A stretch of DNA of 64,000 nt from Mesorhizobium sp. B2-3-4. Its GTDB lineage: Bacteria > Pseudomonadota > Alphaproteobacteria > Rhizobiales > Rhizobiaceae. The position numbers and the translations under genes are program-made. The DNA lies in NCBI RefSeq assembly GCF_006442315.1, contig NZ_VFVY01000004.1:124001-188000 (forward strand). The letters run 5' to 3'. Below are positions 61,577-64,000 of the stretch, piece by piece. Below the pieces are notes generated by a model. The model did no database searches, was not told where the DNA came from, and worked only from the letters and a program-made list of their open reading frames with translations. Numbering within the stretch: the stretch's first letter is position 1; each line of letters starts with the position of its first letter.

Positions 61577-63166
61577 CTAGTGGCTCGGCGGAACACCGAG
61601 GATGTAGTAGCGGGCGCCCTTCAGTTGAGAGCTATAGAAGGTCGCGCTGGGCTGGATGGTCCAAGGATTGTTGCCCGATGCGTAGAGGTCGACGCTGGTC
61701 GATGACGTCGGGTTTGCCCAAGTCGAGTAGCCGGCTGTTTGCCCGGCCCATGTCGCATTGTTCGTGAAAACCCGGTGCTGCCCCCAAAGAGCAGATGGTT
61801 CATTGAAGGCCGACAGAACGGCGGGCGGATTGTAGACGGCGCCGATCTTGGGGAAGAGCAGAAGCCCGTCCGGGTTCGGCACCGTTATGGTGGCCTTGCG
61901 AACGCCCATGAACCTGTCGCTGCCGGACAGGACCGTCGGGAAATCCGTCGTCCAGGCGAGGAAACCTTCTGCCAGGATCGGCAAATAGGTGAGCCTCGTG
62001 TCGAGCATGATATCGTTGAGGTTCGGCGCGAGATCGGAAGAGCCGGGCCGTTTGATCTGGATATAGTCGCCGATCCCGTCATTTCCTCCGATAAAGATTT
62101 GGCTGCCGCCGGTCGTCGGCGCTTCGCCGGAATCGGCATAGATGGCATAGAAGATGTCGATCGACTGGTCGCAGTTGCTGACCACCGTCACGCTCGATCC
62201 CGACACCGTGTAGGAAAAATCGTTGGCGTGGGCATTGATGTTGTCGATGAACGGCGGCGCCCAATAGGTCGTCTCGGTCGACTTCTTGACCAGATAGTCC
62301 ATGTAGGTCAATTCAGTCGTCGGCAGCCGCGTGTTGATGACCCCGGTCGCAAAGGCGGCCAACGTGATCGTGCCCGCGGCCAGCACCTTCGCCGGTATCC
62401 TGTCCTCATGCAGGATGAAATTGGTAGGGTCGGGGTCGGAAACGGTATGTCCTGGCAGTGCCACCCTGCACGTACTGGGGGAAGTCAGATCGATGATGAC
62501 ATCGCCTGGCGCCGGCGATGTTGCATTGTTCGGGATTGCTTCGTCATGCATTGGCAGATCGAAGACCGTCGCCAGCACGCGCTTGACCGCCGGATTGGCC
62601 CCTGAAGTGGAAACGAAACCGAATACCGCCGGCCTATTACGCCCTGACGGGCCGCCATTCGAGCCAGTGTCAATTACCCTGTTGGTCTCGCAATCGTATC
62701 CGGAAAGCGACTGGATCTGGCCGTTCGACGCGCCCCCGTTGCTCAGATCGACCCGAGGACCGGCGAACTGGTTGGTCGTGAAATTGATGGTCGGCCGCAT
62801 CTCGACGAGGGGGAAGAACGTGTACCCGTAGACGGCAGTGAAAAACTCCTGAAAGTAGTTCCACCGCTGATAGTTGCTGCCGCTCGAATTGAAGCTCTGG
62901 ATCAGGATCTGGCAATTGTTCTTGTTCGACCCGGGCGGATAGAAATATTCCGTCGGATTGATCGGGCTTCCCGTCGGCGGATAGGACGTGAAGTCCGGCT
63001 CGATGACGAAAATGTCCCTGATATAGCCGACCTTCTGGTTTTCCGAATTGAAGAAGAATTTGCCTGTATCGGCGTTCGGTGTCGTCACCGGATCGTACGA
63101 GGCATCCGTCATGCCCTTGATGACAGGCTTGCCGGACTGGCTTTCCAACGCAAGCATCTTGCTCAT
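61577..63166 (-). CDS. phage structural protein of unknown function
   Basis: A 529-residue protein with no family recognised. It is rich in Gly, Ser, Asn and aromatic residues in beta-like stretches (DTGKFFFNSENQKVGYIRDIFVIEPDFTSYPPTGSP), as in tail or baseplate proteins. It overlaps the following tail gene by 4 bases (ATGA) and precedes the fibre gene by 10 bases, so a tail structural role is likely. Confidence 0.55.
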   Translation of the reverse strand: MSKMLALESQSGKPVIKGMTDASYDPVTTPNADTGKFFFNSENQKVGYIRDIFVIEPDFTSYPPTGSPINPTEYFYPPGSNKNNCQILIQSFNSSGSNYQRWNYFQEFFTAVYGYTFFPLVEMRPTINFTTNQFAGPRVDLSNGGASNGQIQSLSGYDCETNRVIDTGSNGGPSGRNRPAVFGFVSTSGANPAVKRVLATVFDLPMHDEAIPNNATSPAPGDVIIDLTSPSTCRVALPGHTVSDPDPTNFILHEDRIPAKVLAAGTITLAAFATGVINTRLPTTELTYMDYLVKKSTETTYWAPPFIDNINAHANDFSYTVSGSSVTVVSNCDQSIDIFYAIYADSGEAPTTGGSQIFIGGNDGIGDYIQIKRPGSSDLAPNLNDIMLDTRLTYLPILAEGFLAWTTDFPTVLSGSDRFMGVRKATITVPNPDGLLLFPKIGAVYNPPAVLSAFNEPSALWGQHRVFTNNATWAGQTAGYSTWANPTSSTSVDLYASGNNPWTIQPSATFYSSQLKGARYYILGVPPSH

Positions 63167-64000
63167 ACGATGATCCGGATGCCTTCGGCGCCGCCCGCGA
63201 ATGTGCCGATCTGCGTCTTGCCCGAGGACGTCTTGAAAAGGTCCATGGTGGCGGTGCCGAACCGCGCAAAAAGGGCCTTCAACTCGCCGTCCTCAAATGT
63301 GAGAGGGGTACCGGAATCGGTGCCGTCCGTGACGACCCACTGCTTCACGTTCGTCACCATGCGAGAGAATGGCTGGAGCGGATCGCCGCCGATAAAGCCC
63401 GCTTCCCAAATCGTGCCGGCGGTTATGAAATCATCGTCTACGGTCGCCCTGATATCGAGCACGAGCTGGGCCACTACGTCGCCACCGCCGCCGGCCACGG
63501 CCCGCATGCGCCACAAGATGCCTGACGAAGCATCGCCAACAGTGGCTTGCACCGCATCGAGAATTTCGGCCTGAGCAAGCAGGCCTTCCGCAGTCTGTTC
63601 AATGGATGCGGTCATGCTGCGCAACGCAACGGCGGTTGCATCCTTGAAGCGCCGAGCGACCGAGTTGTCTTCTATCTGCCGGCCGGCGGCATCCGTAGCA
63701 GCCGCCGCCAGTTGGGCGAGCTTGTCGCGATAGCCCTGCAGGCTTTCGGTGATTTCCTTGAATAGATTTTGAATATCCGCCTGGATCTGTGCCAGGCCGA
63801 CAGAGAAGTCCGGCAGCACCTCCGCAAACGTCGTGACGGGGAGCCAGTCCGACCACTCGGTATCCCTCCCTGAAAACGTCAGGAAGATGCCGCGGGCCTC
63901 ATAGTCGGTGTTGCCGACAAAGGTGCCAATAAGCTTCACCGATGCCGGATTTGGATTGGTGGTCGGGTCGCCATATGGCAGCGTGCCGTCGAATTGCAGC
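63163..64000 (-). CDS. tail tip protein, gpJ-like C-terminal part (5' end off the window)
   Basis: The frame is open to the right edge, so the gene is cut there; at least 278 residues remain. The visible part begins around GTLPYGDPTTNP, holds a helical region (LPDFSVGLAQIQADIQNLFKEITESLQGYRDKLAQLAAAATD) and the DUF1983-like end (TFEDGELKALFARFGTATMDLFKTSSG). This resembles the C-terminus of lambda J-type host-specificity proteins. A GTG at 63939 would give an internal start and is not needed. Confidence 0.65.
   Translation of the reverse strand, partial: LQFDGTLPYGDPTTNPNPASVKLIGTFVGNTDYEARGIFLTFSGRDTEWSDWLPVTTFAEVLPDFSVGLAQIQADIQNLFKEITESLQGYRDKLAQLAAAATDAAGRQIEDNSVARRFKDATAVALRSMTASIEQTAEGLLAQAEILDAVQATVGDASSGILWRMRAVAGGGGDVVAQLVLDIRATVDDDFITAGTIWEAGFIGGDPLQPFSRMVTNVKQWVVTDGTDSGTPLTFEDGELKALFARFGTATMDLFKTSSGKTQIGTFAGGAEGIRIIV

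Larger units (their letters stand above)
53712..64000. mobile_element. prophage, one end only (continues beyond the right edge)
   Basis: From the tRNA fragment to the right edge the genes are phage-like: small unknown ORFs, HNH endonuclease, lysis genes, and tail genes on the minus strand. Gene density is high, overlaps are frequent (ATGA), and composition is lower in GC with altered codon use. No integrase, repressor, terminase or capsid gene is inside the window, so these must lie to the right. Whether the element is intact cannot be told. Confidence 0.85.

Overview
The window is high-GC DNA from an alphaproteobacterium, most likely a Mesorhizobium-type member of the Rhizobiales. This rests on the complete aapJQMP general L-amino-acid ABC operon, a CIRCE-controlled groESL with an alphaproteobacterial heat-shock promoter, EcfG-type and ECF promoters, a ppk-ppx pair, paired DoxX genes and an intergenic repeat I recognise from rhizobial genomes. 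No taxonomic search could be run.

Layout. 0-8 kb is an accessory metabolic area: an effector-binding regulator, a small monooxygenase, a MarR-GNAT fusion, a three-gene run (transporter, sugar-lactone oxidase, PLP enzyme), a TetR regulator, an ATP-grasp protein and a methyltransferase. 8-10.3 kb is groES-groEL. 10.3-13 kb is a TetR-controlled oxidoreductase/OsmC/NTF2-like operon, followed by a TadE-like gene remnant and a repeat. 13.4-19.2 kb holds a LysE exporter, a cysteine-cluster protein, a run of small coupled unknown genes, an HD-GYP protein, a GST, CsbD and a Tat-exported phosphoesterase. 19.2-25.7 kb holds a TetR/NIPSNAP pair with a striking double operator, a GT90 glycosyltransferase, an SDR, a histidine kinase and fumC. 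25.9-37.4 kb holds two DoxX paralogues, ppx-ppk, a zinc-finger protein, a flavin monooxygenase, a DUF2459 protein and aapPMQJ. 37.9-42.1 kb holds metC, an HPP/CBS protein and an ECF sigma factor with DUF4142 and cupredoxin genes. 42.2-53.4 kb holds a CGNR regulator facing a hydrolase/dehalogenase/SDR operon, a free-standing McrA-head-like protein, a crotonase/TetR pair, a second ATP-grasp protein, a permease, two tandem GT4 glycosyltransferases and a diguanylate cyclase.

At 53.66 kb the 3' half of a tRNA-Arg(TCT) gene (minus strand) marks a phage attachment site. From there to the right edge is one end of a prophage: small plus-strand ORFs, an HNH endonuclease, a minus-strand lysis cassette (GH19-type endolysin, holin-like protein, candidate overlapping spanins), a lone plus-strand acyltransferase that looks like a lysogenic-conversion gene, and tail genes running off the right edge. 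The integrase and the reconstituted tRNA should lie outside the window.

The most interesting signals are regulatory: a matching GGGAAC-N15-GCATCCAA promoter before the sigma gene and before its neighbour; two tandem 22-bp TetR sites sharing one dyad axis; a TAACC-N19-GGTTA inverted repeat before two genes of one cluster; a Pho-box-like element before ppk; and an EcfG-type promoter before csbD. That cluster at 43 kb also carries two enzymes lacking a canonical catalytic residue.
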